Assembly (NCBI RefSeq): GCF_041929345.1
Contig: NZ_JBHFNQ010000121.1
Coordinates: 1 to 64,000 of the forward strand
Reading direction: 5' to 3'
Length of the DNA stretch: 64,000 bases
Source: Floridanema aerugineum
GTDB lineage: Bacteria > Cyanobacteriota > Cyanobacteriia > Cyanobacteriales > Aerosakkonemataceae
Part shown: one piece after another, positions 31,681 to 41,206 of the stretch
How positions within the stretch are numbered: position 1 is the first letter of the stretch
Layout of the letters: the number at the start of each line of letters is the position of its first letter
Program-made: the position numbers and the translations under genes
Notes under the pieces: generated by a model
Databases searched by the model: none
The model's input: only the letters and a program-made list of their open reading frames with translations
Told to the model about the DNA's origin: nothing

Positions 31681-34600
31681 CTACAAATTTTCCATCATTT
31701 TCTCTCTCATCCAACCGACAATATCTGCTATTAAATTTGGTTGACTCGGTGAAAATGTTTGCAACCCAAATTCCCCTTTTTCACACACCACACAAATCGC
31801 GCCATCAAATTTGCTCAAAGCTGTCAGAAAGGGAAGGCTAAATCCTGTGGGTGTGGCTGTGAGTGCTGTGGAATCGTAGCAGATGAAAAACAGGGGAATT
31901 TCGCTATTGCGGCGCAGGTAATTCCAATAAAGTTTGAGTTTTTGCATTGTTTCTGGATACCCATTCTGCCACTCTGGACAATTTTGATTTAGCATCTGGT
32001 CGTAAATTTCTGGGGCGGGGTTTTCGCGATCGATGATTTGGTGTGTGTCGATGCAAATTAGCTTTACTTTGCTGCATAATTCGGGTTGATTGTTAATAGC
32101 TTCGGCAAGGACTTGGGGTAAGTTTGCTATGTTGAGGTTTGCTGTTGCGGTGTTGGTAAGGGTGTCTTGGTGCCAAGCTTGATAGAAGTCGGGGTAGGGC
32201 AGATTTTGGGCGTAGTGCCAGATTAATTCGTAGTATTCGTAAAGAGAGTTGTTTAAGTTGGTTTTTAAGGCTGTAATGACGGCAAACTGCTTGTCTGTCT
32301 CGATTTCTTTCAAGCTTTCTGCTACTTCCCTACGATCATAATTATTAAGATGGGAATAACTGAGCAGTTGCACTAAAGCATTGATCGCTATTTGATTACC
32401 TGGGTCGATTTTCCTTAAACTTTGTCCCACTTCGCTGCGGGTGTAATCATCAAGATAGTCAGATTTGAGCAGTTGCACCAAAGTATCAATCGCTATTTGA
32501 TTACCTGGGTCAATATTCCCTAAGCTATCTGCAACTCGCCAACAGGTATCAACATCTAGATTACAATTAAGAATTTCTACTAAAGTACAGATCGCTTTTT
32601 GATTACCTGGGTCAATTTCCGCTATATATTTTCCTAAGTAATGAAGATTCTGATCAAGACAGAGTGAGTTGAGTAGTTGCACCATTGTATCGAGCGCTTT
32701 TTGATTGCCTGGATTGATTTCCCATAACCTTTCTGCTACTAGCCAACGGGCGTTATCAGAAAGAGCAGGTGAGTTGAGTAGTTGCGCTAAAGTATTGAGC
32801 GCTTTTTGATTACCTGGGTCTATTTTTCCTAAACTTTCTGCTACTTGCCCACGAGTATCATCCTTAAGAACGGGTGAGTTGAGTAGTTGCACTAAAGTAT
32901 TAATCGCTTTTTGATTACCTGGGTCTATTTTTCCTAAGCCTTCTGCCACTCGCCAACGGGTGGCATCATCAAGAGCAGGAGAATTGAGCAGTTGCAGCAA
33001 AGTACCAATCGCTTTTTGATTACTTATGCCAATTTTCTCTAAGCATTTTGAGACTTGCCAACAGAGATTTTCATTAAGATTGAATGAAGTGAGCAGTTGC
33101 AATAAAGCATCGATCGCTTTTTGGTTCTCTCGGTCGATTTTCCCTACGTATTCTGCTACTCTTCTACGAGTAAAAGGATCAAGTTTGGAAGAACTCAGTA
33201 CTTGTACCAAAGCATCGATTGCTTTTTGATTGTCTGGGTCAATATTCCCTAAGCTTTCTGCCACTTGCCTGCGGTCGTCATCATCAAGTTGGGGAGAACT
33301 CAGCAGTTGCACCAAAGTGTCGATCGCTTTTTGATTGCCTTGACCAATATTTCCTAATATTTCGACTACTTCCATACGCCTGTAATCATTAAGTTCGGGA
33401 GAATTGAGCAGTTGCACTAAAGCATTGATCGCTTTTGGTTTGTGTGTCTTTTCCAATGCTTCCCTAGCTGCATTACTAATTATTTCAAGAAAATCTATCC
33501 ACTCTTGTTCTTCAGTATCAAAATAACCCAAACTAAACTTAATGAGCCACTCCATTACTTCATTTATTTGAGAATAATCCTGAAATTCGGCAATTGCAGC
33601 AGCAGCTAAAAAATAAGCTCTATTTTCATAAAAACCTCCACATCCATCCTCAAAATTAACCAAAGCATCAATAAATTCCTCTTTCTGCTTTCCTTCTATC
33701 TCCCCTCGCCCCAACCATAGCAAAATTACCTCTCGCCACTGCCTCTCAAAAATGCGGTAACTGCAAGCAGAAACCGGGGGAATTTGGTGATTTAAAAAAA
33801 AGTGCCAATCCCCAATTGCACAAGCGGCGAAATATTCCTGAAACGTCGGATGGAAGAAAGCGTAAACAGGCTTTTTCGTGCGAGTATCCCTGTCAACTAA
33901 AACCAACCATCCCAATTCATCAGCTAAATTAAACCACTCCTCCTCCATCTGCTCAATCGCAAAATCTTGCTCAATCCGAAACCGATTAACGCTTTCCATT
34001 GCCGCTAAAGCCAACTTTACCAAAGCTTGTTGAATCTGTTTTTTATCCCTCTGGTTTAATACTCGCTGTTTCTTGGAGAATTCCTCTTGTTTCCACTCAA
34101 AAAAATAAGTGGTAAACTGCTCGTAAAGTGCCGCCTTCGTTTCCGGCAATTCCTGTTGGGGTACGCACCAAGACTGACACAACATCGACAACCGCAGGGG
34201 ATTCCGTACCAGTTCTTTGATTCGCTCTTTTCCCGGTTCTTTTAATTGTGTTGTTAAGCGTTTTCCCTGTTCTCGCCAAAAAGTTTCATTGCCAGAATTG
34301 CGCCGTTTCTCATCCTGACTCGCCTCTTCAAACCACTGGCGAATAAACTCATCCACATCATCCGGTTCAAATTCCAAAGTTTTATAAGTATCAAAATTTG
34401 TCAGGGTATTGTTAATCGCCGCATCCCAAACATTCAATCGACAAGTTAGCACCACCCGCGCCTTACCCACCCAGTCTGTCAGTTGTTCCCGAATTCTCGC
34501 CAACGCCTCGATAGGGGAAGTCGCCGCCATTTCATCCACCCCATCCAACAGCAACCACACTTTACCTGCTGCGAAAAGTTGCTTGAATGATTTTCTGATT

Positions 34601-35355
34601 TCTGGGGTGACATTTTCGGCTTCAAAATCGATAAATTGCAATGCTTTGGAGAGCCAATTATTGAGTAAATAATCGGCAATTGTGCTAGAACGTAAATCTG
34701 CCAAGCGAATACAAATGGGAAAATCCGGGGAATTTTTCGCCAAACGTTCTGCCAATTCTCCTAACAGCGTAGTTTTCCCCGCACCCGGTTCGCCAATTAT
34801 CGCAATATGCTTGCGTTTTTCGGTGTGATTTTCGGCAATAACTTTCAGGAAAAAAGCATCATCTTTATAAGTTTGGACGATTTGCAGTTCTGGTTCTTTC
34901 TGCGGTGGCGAGTCTTCTCCTGTGGCGTTTTTTATGGGGTTTGGTGTTTTGGGACGTTCCATTAATCCCAAGGGAACGTAAATTTTTAATTCATATTGTT
35001 GTGCTGTTGCTTGGCGGCGGAGGTGTTGGGTTTCTAATACTTTGGTGCAGATTTCGCGCCAGTTGATTTCTGTTGGTGTGGTTGTTGGTGTGGGTGGGTT
35101 TAAGTCTTTTGGATCGACTATTTCGTTTATGTCTAAGTTTAAAGCTTTAGCGATGCTGATGGCAGAATCTTTATCAACCGCATCACCTCCGAAAAACCGC
35201 TTAACTGTCCGTTCATCTATCCGAGCTTTATCAGCAATCTTTTTATAACTTAGCGGTTTGCAGTTTTCATCTCTTTGACTAGCTTTCGCTTCTGTGAGTT
35301 TTTGAATTCCGTTTAGAGTCGCCGGAATACCACGAGGTTTGCGGCTTGAATTCAT
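31681..35355 (-). CDS. NACHT ATPase with HEAT-like repeats, bacterial NLR-type protein
   Basis: A 1224-residue STAND protein. An N-terminal lambda-repressor-like helix-turn-helix occupies residues 34-80 (LSYKKIADKARIDERTVKRF). The NACHT ATPase follows: Walker A GEPGAGKTT at 188-196, Walker B LLLDGVDE at 268-275, and FHPTFQEYFAACA at 501-513, an NLR-type winged-helix motif. Eleven 35-residue HEAT-like units fill 641-1024, each with a NQKAIxxLVQLL start. A mixed alpha/beta C-terminal domain (about 1085-1224) contains LICIDTHQI and FFICYDSTAL. Bacterial NACHT proteins are known phage-defence or signalling sensors, usually sensing via the C-terminal repeats. The flanking repeats and absence of HIP1 octamers that I could see suggest a mobile locus. 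Confidence 0.93.
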   Translation of the reverse strand: MNSSRKPRGIPATLNGIQKLTEAKASQRDENCKPLSYKKIADKARIDERTVKRFFGGDAVDKDSAISIAKALNLDINEIVDPKDLNPPTPTTTPTEINWREICTKVLETQHLRRQATAQQYELKIYVPLGLMERPKTPNPIKNATGEDSPPQKEPELQIVQTYKDDAFFLKVIAENHTEKRKHIAIIGEPGAGKTTLLGELAERLAKNSPDFPICIRLADLRSSTIADYLLNNWLSKALQFIDFEAENVTPEIRKSFKQLFAAGKVWLLLDGVDEMAATSPIEALARIREQLTDWVGKARVVLTCRLNVWDAAINNTLTNFDTYKTLEFEPDDVDEFIRQWFEEASQDEKRRNSGNETFWREQGKRLTTQLKEPGKERIKELVRNPLRLSMLCQSWCVPQQELPETKAALYEQFTTYFFEWKQEEFSKKQRVLNQRDKKQIQQALVKLALAAMESVNRFRIEQDFAIEQMEEEWFNLADELGWLVLVDRDTRTKKPVYAFFHPTFQEYFAACAIGDWHFFLNHQIPPVSACSYRIFERQWREVILLWLGRGEIEGKQKEEFIDALVNFEDGCGGFYENRAYFLAAAAIAEFQDYSQINEVMEWLIKFSLGYFDTEEQEWIDFLEIISNAAREALEKTHKPKAINALVQLLNSPELNDYRRMEVVEILGNIGQGNQKAIDTLVQLLSSPQLDDDDRRQVAESLGNIDPDNQKAIDALVQVLSSSKLDPFTRRRVAEYVGKIDRENQKAIDALLQLLTSFNLNENLCWQVSKCLEKIGISNQKAIGTLLQLLNSPALDDATRWRVAEGLGKIDPGNQKAINTLVQLLNSPVLKDDTRGQVAESLGKIDPGNQKALNTLAQLLNSPALSDNARWLVAERLWEINPGNQKALDTMVQLLNSLCLDQNLHYLGKYIAEIDPGNQKAICTLVEILNCNLDVDTCWRVADSLGNIDPGNQIAIDTLVQLLKSDYLDDYTRSEVGQSLRKIDPGNQIAINALVQLLSYSHLNNYDRREVAESLKEIETDKQFAVITALKTNLNNSLYEYYELIWHYAQNLPYPDFYQAWHQDTLTNTATANLNIANLPQVLAEAINNQPELCSKVKLICIDTHQIIDRENPAPEIYDQMLNQNCPEWQNGYPETMQKLKLYWNYLRRNSEIPLFFICYDSTALTATPTGFSLPFLTALSKFDGAICVVCEKGEFGLQTFSPSQPNLIADIVGWMREKMMENL

Positions 35356-35771
35356 AAATAGAAGATTAATGATATAGGCAATATTAACATTTTTCCATAT
35401 CCTTTAATCTTATTGGTAAAAGTCAGAGGATGTAGGGGCGAAGCATTTGGGCGATAAGTTCTGCAACCCACAAAAGATTCTTGTATCCAAATGCTTCGCC
35501 CTCCCCCACAAATAACCTGTATCTACTATCTTGCGCCAAGGCAGGGCGAAGCATTCGGGATTTACATATTTTGGTTGAGTATTATAAATTGTCGCCCGAA
35601 TGCTTCGCCCCTACACAGATTAATTTGCCAGCAGCATCATTGATTTTCAGGTGGTTATGGGTGAAGGGACAGAAAGGGACAGAAAGGGGAATTTATTATC
35701 TGTCTGTTTCTTGTCTGGAAGTTACCCCAAAGATCAGGGTATTTGTAGGTTATTGATGTTCAAGAAAACTT
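35356..35771. other. Intergenic region with repeat array right of the NACHT gene
   Basis: The first 60 bases probably contain the NACHT promoter (minus strand). Copies of GGGGCGAAGCATTTGGG and inverted AATGCTTCGCCC lie at 35433-35613. The remaining bases up to 35771 are AT-rich with no gene that I can support. Confidence 0.65.
35433..35613. repeat. GCGAAGCATTTGG-type palindromic repeats, right copy
   Basis: Two inverted pairs: GGGGCGAAGCATTTGGGCG with AATGCTTCGCCC, and GCAGGGCGAAGCATTCGGG with CGAATGCTTCGCCCCTAC. They match the array at 31229-31680, so both sides of the NACHT gene have the same repeat. Confidence 0.85.
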
Positions 35772-36059
35772 ATGTCTACCCAATTATTGAAAGCTATCCT
35801 TTCTCAAAATCCAAAAATTCAGCTTTTCATTTTGTTAGCTTTGATTAGTTATTCGCAGTATCAAAGCATCAAGGTTCAGCGAAAAGACAAATTGACGAAG
35901 CGCAAGTTAATTCGGGTGAGTTCGCAGTTAGGTGAGTTTTCGATTGTTAATATTGTAAGTTGGTTCGATCCGGTTTCAGGAATTTGTGTTGGTTCTTTTT
36001 TCTTACTTTGGCATTTGGTTCAGGTTTTGATTGTGGAAAAAGAGGAAGATAAAGAATAA
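35772..36059 (+). CDS. Small membrane protein of unknown function
   Basis: The 95-residue protein has two probable transmembrane segments (about 17-28, IQLFILLALISY, and 68-88, GICVGSFFLLWHLVQVLIV) with a basic loop between (KVQRKDKLTKRKLIR). No known family. The ATG at 35772 has an acceptable purine stretch. It sits between the NACHT repeats and another palindrome, and has no operon partner. Reality is plausible but not proven. Confidence 0.55.
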   Translation: MSTQLLKAILSQNPKIQLFILLALISYSQYQSIKVQRKDKLTKRKLIRVSSQLGEFSIVNIVSWFDPVSGICVGSFFLLWHLVQVLIVEKEEDKE

Positions 36060-36079
36060 CGGGGATAATATCGCGAAAT

Positions 36080-36145
36080 TGTAGGGACACGGCATCATAA
36101 ATCTATTGAATGAGAGACAAATATTAATTATGCCGTGTCCCTACA
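36080..36145. repeat. Inverted repeat, GTAGGGACACGGCAT type
   Basis: TGTAGGGACACGGCAT (36080-36095) and its complement (36130-36145) enclose 34 bases. It is a palindromic intergenic repeat between two convergent genes (35772-36059 plus, 36176-36643 minus) and could serve as a two-way terminator. Confidence 0.75.
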
Positions 36146-36175
36146 GCATTTTTGAATTAAAATTATCCGCAATTA

Positions 36176-36643
36176 TTATTCCCATGCCATCCACCAACCG
36201 GAATCAATGATGGTTTCTCCTTGGTAGGTGAAGTAGAGAAAATCGTGTCCGCCTCGCCAATAATAAATCAAATATTCGTAATTTCCTTTTGGTTTATTTT
36301 GGCGGGTGTGTTCGATTAGTGTAAAAAAGTTATCTCCTTTGGTGGAAGTGCGATCGCTTTTCCCCATCAACTGAATAATATCAGATTTACTATATCTCCC
36401 CGTTCCCAAACAATCACCAAGTTGATTCATTACTTGCTGTTTTCGCCCATTCCATTTATCTACATCTTCGTTCCAAATACCCCCGCCGAAGTGTCCGGGA
36501 ATTGTCCGCAAGTTTCTATATTCTACCGCTAACACTTCTACATTACAAGTATTTTTCAGCGAAGAATCAGCCGCAAATACCCAACAATTATGTAGTAGAA
36601 ATAAGGTAAAAATCAGGAATAGTTGATTCGGCATTTTTTTCAT
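36176..36643 (-). CDS. Secreted protein of unknown function
   Basis: The 155-residue protein has an N-terminal signal peptide (KKMPNQLFLIFTLFLLHNC, with WVFAADS before the mature part). The mature protein contains VEYRNLRTIPGHFGGGIWNE, then QQVMNQLGDCLGTGRYSKSD, and an aromatic-rich end (YLIYYWRGGHDFLYFTYQGE, then WWMAWE). I do not recognise the family. The overall pattern suggests a small periplasmic protein. It is divergent from the preceding repeat and precedes the DUF4351 gene. Confidence 0.7.
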   Translation of the reverse strand: MKKMPNQLFLIFTLFLLHNCWVFAADSSLKNTCNVEVLAVEYRNLRTIPGHFGGGIWNEDVDKWNGRKQQVMNQLGDCLGTGRYSKSDIIQLMGKSDRTSTKGDNFFTLIEHTRQNKPKGNYEYLIYYWRGGHDFLYFTYQGETIIDSGWWMAWE

Positions 36644-36698
36644 TTTTAATACTAAGTATGTTGTTGCGCTTTAGCGCTGAAGCGCAACAACGTACTTT

Positions 36699-37637
36699 TT
36701 AGCCACTAAACCTAGCCAACAATTCCTCACGGGATAATTGCAATAACAAAACAGTAAATTCCTCTGAAGGCAACTCCAATAAACGCTCAATTATTCTCGA
36801 TAATTCTTCATCCAAAACCCCAAATTTTGCCTGCAAAAAATTCTCAATAGTGGCGCGGCGTTCCGTTTTTACTCCTTGTTCTAAACCTTGCTGCAAACCT
36901 TGTTGCAAACCTTGTTGCAAACCTCGCTGTATAGCTTCTTCTTCCCATTTTAAAAGTAGTGGTGATAATTCCATAGCTAACTCCTGTTCTTCTTGATCGA
37001 TATTTTGACTTGCTTGGATGGTTGCTCGCAAATTAGCCAGTAATAAAAGAGCATTTGAACGTAAAGGATGATTAGGCGAAAGTGTGCCTATTTCATTAAT
37101 AGCCTGTTTTTGTACATTTCCTTTACCCAAAAGTCTTAGCCATAGCGTTTCCGGGGTGGGCGGTAACTGGTGAATTGCGACAATTCCTGTTTTGAGATAC
37201 TCTGGTAAAAAGTATACTCCAGGTAGCCAGTTATTTTCATCGGTTTCAGCTTTAAAGCCATTTAAAATTGCTCTCGAAACCGTAGGCGAAAGAATCCACA
37301 ACCAAGGTAAATCTGTTTCATGAACACGCTTGTTTTCCCTCTGACTCTGACGCAGTAAATTGGCGTGGATATCAAATAGTTTACCAATACAACCGCGAAT
37401 TTGGTTAAGGTTTACAGCATTGCGAAAAGGTTCAAAAATCGATGGAGTAGTCGCAAATCTTCCCAACAATCCTAACACTTCTGCATCACCTCTTTGTTCT
37501 GCTGGGTAAGGTGTAAACCACACATCTATTTCTCGCACTTCGCCGGGGACATCTCGGCTAGTTTCTACCTCACCAAGAGGCATTAATAACTCCTTTAAAT
37601 AATCCTTGGCAAATTGATCGTAAACAAATTTGGTCAT
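36699..37637 (-). CDS. DUF4351 protein with Rpn-like nuclease N-terminus
   Basis: The 312-residue protein has a C-terminal DUF4351 domain (about 262-310): RRATIENFLQAKFGVLDEEL then IIERLLELPSEEFTVLLLQL. A variable linker of repeated GLQQGLQQGLQQGLEQGV sits at about 240-258. The N-terminal part contains REIDVWFTPYP, as in nuclease-fold proteins of the Rpn/PD-(D/E)xK group that are common in cyanobacterial genomes. The repeated QG linker (encoded by CTGCAAACC repeats) may vary in length between strains. Function is not established; a role in DNA transactions is inferred. Confidence 0.85.
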   Translation of the reverse strand: MTKFVYDQFAKDYLKELLMPLGEVETSRDVPGEVREIDVWFTPYPAEQRGDAEVLGLLGRFATTPSIFEPFRNAVNLNQIRGCIGKLFDIHANLLRQSQRENKRVHETDLPWLWILSPTVSRAILNGFKAETDENNWLPGVYFLPEYLKTGIVAIHQLPPTPETLWLRLLGKGNVQKQAINEIGTLSPNHPLRSNALLLLANLRATIQASQNIDQEEQELAMELSPLLLKWEEEAIQRGLQQGLQQGLQQGLEQGVKTERRATIENFLQAKFGVLDEELSRIIERLLELPSEEFTVLLLQLSREELLARFSG

Positions 37638-37724
37638 TTAAAATTTCGGGGATAATCTGTTAAATTGGCTAATTTTATCTAATTTAATGTTATCATAATA
37701 TACTTATAAAACTCATTTATAATT

Positions 37725-38465
37725 ATGAACTTTCTCGGAATTGACTTAGGTTGGAGAACTGGCGCAAGTGGTTTATGCTGCTTAACTTGGCAAGATAACC
37801 AATTGCAATTACTTGATTTAGATCGCCGCGAATCTATCTCTGATATTCTTTACTGGGTTGACAGTTTCGCACCCGCAGCAACCCCCGCAATTATCGCCGT
37901 AGATGCGCCAACTTTAATTCCCAATGCAACAGGAATGCGCCTCCCAGATACCCTCACCCACAAATTATTTCATCGCTATCACGCTGCTTGTTACCCAGCA
38001 AATTTAGGGCGACCTTTTGCTCAAAGAACTGTCGAATTTGGCTTAAGTTTAGAAGCTAAAGGTTTTGCCCACGCCGCAACAATAGAACCGCAAAAATTAG
38101 GGAGATATCAAATAGAAGTATTTCCTCATCCGGCAATTGTGAATTTATTTAGATTAGAACGGATTTTGAAATATAAAAAAGGTAAATTAGCAGAAAGACG
38201 CAGTGAATTAATTAAACTACGCTTTTATATTTTAAATTACTTACCGACTTTACAACCAAAACTTAAATTACTTGAATTACCAGAAATTCCCCTTACAGGT
38301 TTAGCAATGAAAAGTGTAGAAGACCAACTCGATAGTTTAATTTGTGCTTATGTTGGTGCTTATTGGTGGTATTGGGGAACAGAACGGAATTTAGTTTTAG
38401 GTGATAATTCTACAGGATATATTGTAATTCCTAATTCTCCACATAACCCCTTAAAATTAACTTGA
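37725..38465 (+). CDS. DUF429 family protein (predicted RNase H-like nuclease)
   Basis: The 246-residue protein has the DUF429 pattern: LGIDLGWRTGASGL (first acidic residue, RNase H-like), AVDAPTLIPNATGMRLPD, then GRYQIEVFPHPAIV and MKSVEDQLDSLICAYVGAYW. The family is predicted to be a nuclease; direct activity is not known to me. The start MNFLGIDLG is typical. It is divergent from the DUF4351 gene and followed by an ACCACAGAT repeat and a strong hairpin. Confidence 0.88.
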   Translation: MNFLGIDLGWRTGASGLCCLTWQDNQLQLLDLDRRESISDILYWVDSFAPAATPAIIAVDAPTLIPNATGMRLPDTLTHKLFHRYHAACYPANLGRPFAQRTVEFGLSLEAKGFAHAATIEPQKLGRYQIEVFPHPAIVNLFRLERILKYKKGKLAERRSELIKLRFYILNYLPTLQPKLKLLELPEIPLTGLAMKSVEDQLDSLICAYVGAYWWYWGTERNLVLGDNSTGYIVIPNSPHNPLKLT

Positions 38466-38566
38466 TGATATTTTTTTTTACCACAGATATCCACAGATAA
38501 ACACAGATGAACACAGATAAAATTTAGCCCCCTCCCCGTACAAGGGGAGGGGGTTGGGGGTGGGGT
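38466..38566. repeat. ACCACAGAT repeats and terminator hairpin
   Basis: Short units ACCACAGATATCCACAGAT and AACACAGATGAACACAGAT (about 38481-38520) belong to a dispersed family seen at about 14940 and 22062. The hairpin at 38528-38553 follows. Confidence 0.7.
38528..38553 (-). terminator. glgP: Bidirectional terminator hairpin after glgP
   Basis: Perfect 10-base arms CCCCCTCCCC (38528-38537) and GGGGAGGGGG (38544-38553) are followed on the minus strand by CTAAATTTTATC. It lies 14 bases beyond the glgP stop and faces the DUF429 gene from the other side. Confidence 0.7.
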
Positions 38567-41206
38567 TTATTGTGCCCAAAGAATCAATCCCAAATCATAA
38601 GGATTGCTAAGATATTCATGTTTGGGTAAAACCCGCAAAGACATTCCTTGCAAACCGCTAGAAGTGTAGGTAATATTGCCAGTGTAAATGCCAATTCCAT
38701 TGGGATCAGCACCTTGGTAATCCATTACTGTTGGCGTTCCGTTGACAATATCTCCGTTCGCATTTAACAGTCCAGTGTACAGTTCTACGCGCACATGATC
38801 GGAACTAATTCCTGCTAAATTAATTCTCGCTTTCACATGAACTGTTTGATTGATTTGAATCTGTTCTCCTTCAGAAACATCAACGCTTTCAATTTTCATG
38901 TTGTACCACTGGTCAAACATTTTGTTTTTCCAGTTAGCTAATTCTTTAGCAGGATCGTAGTTTTCCGAAGTCATGGTAAAGTAGCGATCGCTAGCCGCAA
39001 AATAAGCCCTAGAAGCATATTCTCGCACCATTCTTGCCGTATTAAAATAAGGACAATTGATGCGAATTGCATTTTTCATTTTGCTTACCCAACCGCGAGG
39101 AGTACCTTCAGCATCGCGATGATAAAATAGCGGTACTACCTCTTTTTCAATGCAATCATAAAGTGCATTTGCTTCCACATCATCTTGATAATTTGGATCG
39201 TCATAATCTTCTCCATGACCAATGGGCCAACCAGTGCGGACATAATCAGCTTCATCCCACCAACCGTCCAAAACACTGAGGTTTAAAAGACCATTCATCG
39301 AAGCTTTCATCCCACTAGTACCCGAAGCTTCTCTTGGTCTTCTAGGAGTATTTAACCACACATCGCAACCTGCAATCATGTGTCGGGCAACATTTAAATC
39401 GTAATCGGGAATAAACACCACATTCCGATTCAAATTTTCTTCTCCAATTATATGGTTAATTGCTTTAATTAACTCTTTACCCGGAATATCTTGGGGGTGT
39501 GCTTTTCCGGCAATAACAAATTGCAATCTCCGCGATTTATTTGCTAACATAATTCGCTTGATGCGTTCCATATCTCGCATCCACAAAGTCGCCCGTTTAT
39601 AAGTAGCAAATCTCCGGGCAAACCCAATAGTTAAAACACTCGGATCGAGAACTTCTGCTGCTTGGGAAATTTGGTCTACTGAAGCACCCCTTTCTCGAAA
39701 TTTCTTGACTAATCTTTCCCGAACAAATACGATTAGTTCGGCGCGACAACGTTCGTGATATCGCCATAATTCTTCATCAGGTATTGCTGTTACTTTATCC
39801 CACAAAGTATCGCCGCTTGATGCCCTTTCCCAACGTGGGCCTAAATAGCGATCGTACAAACCCTGCATCACCGGAGAAACACAACTACGGGCATGAACAC
39901 CATTAGTAATTGATGTAATTGGTACTTCTTCCACAGGTAAACTAGGCCATAAACCTTTAAACATTTCCCGTGAAACTACACCATGCAATTTGGCAACCCC
40001 ATTCACAAAAGATGCCATTTTAATTGCCAAAATTGCCATACTAAATGGCGCACTTAAATCACCAGTATTTTCCCTTCCTAAAGCCAAAAATTCTTCTTTT
40101 TGTAAACCGAATATTTCTGCGTAGTAACCCAGGTAATAAAGGATTTTATCAGGAGGAAATAAGTCAATTCCTGCTGGTACAGGAGTATGTGTAGTAAAAA
40201 TGCTACTAGCAGCAACTACCTGTTTTGCTTGAGCAAAATTTAAACCTTGTTCTTGAATTAAAACCCGAATCCGTTCCAATGATAAAAAGGCAGAGTGTCC
40301 TTCATTCTTATGGAAAGCACTTGGTTTTAATCCCAAAGCCGTTAAAGCACGCACCCCACCAATTCCTAACATCATTTCTTGGTGAATCCGCATATCAATA
40401 TCACCGCCATATAATCTGTCAGTGATATCGTGATCGTACTTACTAGCGTTGGCATCAATATTAGTATCCAGCAAATACAAGGGTACAGTTCCTACTTGCA
40501 CCCGCCAAATCCGCGCATAAACTTTTCGCCCCGGATAATCTACTTCTATGTGAATTTCTGAACCATCTGGATGGCGTTCCAGATGCAAAGGCATATTGTA
40601 AAAATCGTTGATTGGATAATGTTCTGTTTGCCAACCATCAGCATTAAGAAATTGGCTAAAATAACCTTCTTGATAAAGTAAACCAACACCAACTAAAGGT
40701 AATCCTAAATCACTGGCAGATTTTAAATGATCTCCTGCTAAAACGCCTAAACCACCCGAATAAATGGGTAAGCAATCTGTTAACCCAAATTCCATAGAAA
40801 AGTAAGCGTAGCACTCGGTTTGGTCAGAGGGTAAAGATTGGTAGCCATGAGGTAAAGATTCAGAATCCTCCGCAATAGCAGACACTTTTGACCCAGCACT
40901 TAATTTGCGGTTTTTGTGATACCAAGTTAAGCGATGGTGGTAATCTTCTAATTGTTGAGCCGCCCTTTCCATTTGGGCAATAAAGCCTTCATCTTCTGCT
41001 ACTTCCTGCAATCGACTTTGGGAAATTGTACCAAGCATTAAAACTGGGTTGTGGCGGCTAGATTCCCACAAATCTCGGTCTAAACGACGAAATAAATCTT
41101 TAGTATCGACGTTCCAATCCCAGTGCAGGTTATAAGCTAACTGCCGCAAGGGTTCTAAGCGCGGCGGTAAAGAAGGTGTAACGTTAAATGTCCGTATTGG
41201 CTGCAT
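38567..41206 (-). CDS. glgP: Alpha-glucan (glycogen) phosphorylase
   Basis: The enzyme releases glucose-1-phosphate from glycogen using phosphate and pyridoxal phosphate. This 879-residue form starts MQPIRTFNVTPSLPPRL and has a DUF3417-type N-terminal part (LEPLRQLAYNLHWDWNVDTK), so it belongs to the short alpha-glucan phosphorylase group. Other sequence landmarks are KNEGHSAF, the SFVNGVAKLHGVVSREMF segment, and the cofactor-binding EASGTSGMKASMNG. It stands alone and provides sugar at night. A strong hairpin follows. Confidence 0.95.
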   Translation of the reverse strand: MQPIRTFNVTPSLPPRLEPLRQLAYNLHWDWNVDTKDLFRRLDRDLWESSRHNPVLMLGTISQSRLQEVAEDEGFIAQMERAAQQLEDYHHRLTWYHKNRKLSAGSKVSAIAEDSESLPHGYQSLPSDQTECYAYFSMEFGLTDCLPIYSGGLGVLAGDHLKSASDLGLPLVGVGLLYQEGYFSQFLNADGWQTEHYPINDFYNMPLHLERHPDGSEIHIEVDYPGRKVYARIWRVQVGTVPLYLLDTNIDANASKYDHDITDRLYGGDIDMRIHQEMMLGIGGVRALTALGLKPSAFHKNEGHSAFLSLERIRVLIQEQGLNFAQAKQVVAASSIFTTHTPVPAGIDLFPPDKILYYLGYYAEIFGLQKEEFLALGRENTGDLSAPFSMAILAIKMASFVNGVAKLHGVVSREMFKGLWPSLPVEEVPITSITNGVHARSCVSPVMQGLYDRYLGPRWERASSGDTLWDKVTAIPDEELWRYHERCRAELIVFVRERLVKKFRERGASVDQISQAAEVLDPSVLTIGFARRFATYKRATLWMRDMERIKRIMLANKSRRLQFVIAGKAHPQDIPGKELIKAINHIIGEENLNRNVVFIPDYDLNVARHMIAGCDVWLNTPRRPREASGTSGMKASMNGLLNLSVLDGWWDEADYVRTGWPIGHGEDYDDPNYQDDVEANALYDCIEKEVVPLFYHRDAEGTPRGWVSKMKNAIRINCPYFNTARMVREYASRAYFAASDRYFTMTSENYDPAKELANWKNKMFDQWYNMKIESVDVSEGEQIQINQTVHVKARINLAGISSDHVRVELYTGLLNANGDIVNGTPTVMDYQGADPNGIGIYTGNITYTSSGLQGMSLRVLPKHEYLSNPYDLGLILWAQ

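Noticed and set aside
32341..33430. Repeated 105-base pattern as a DNA-level repeat array
   Set aside because: It is the coding DNA of the HEAT-like units of the NACHT protein, not a separate repeat.
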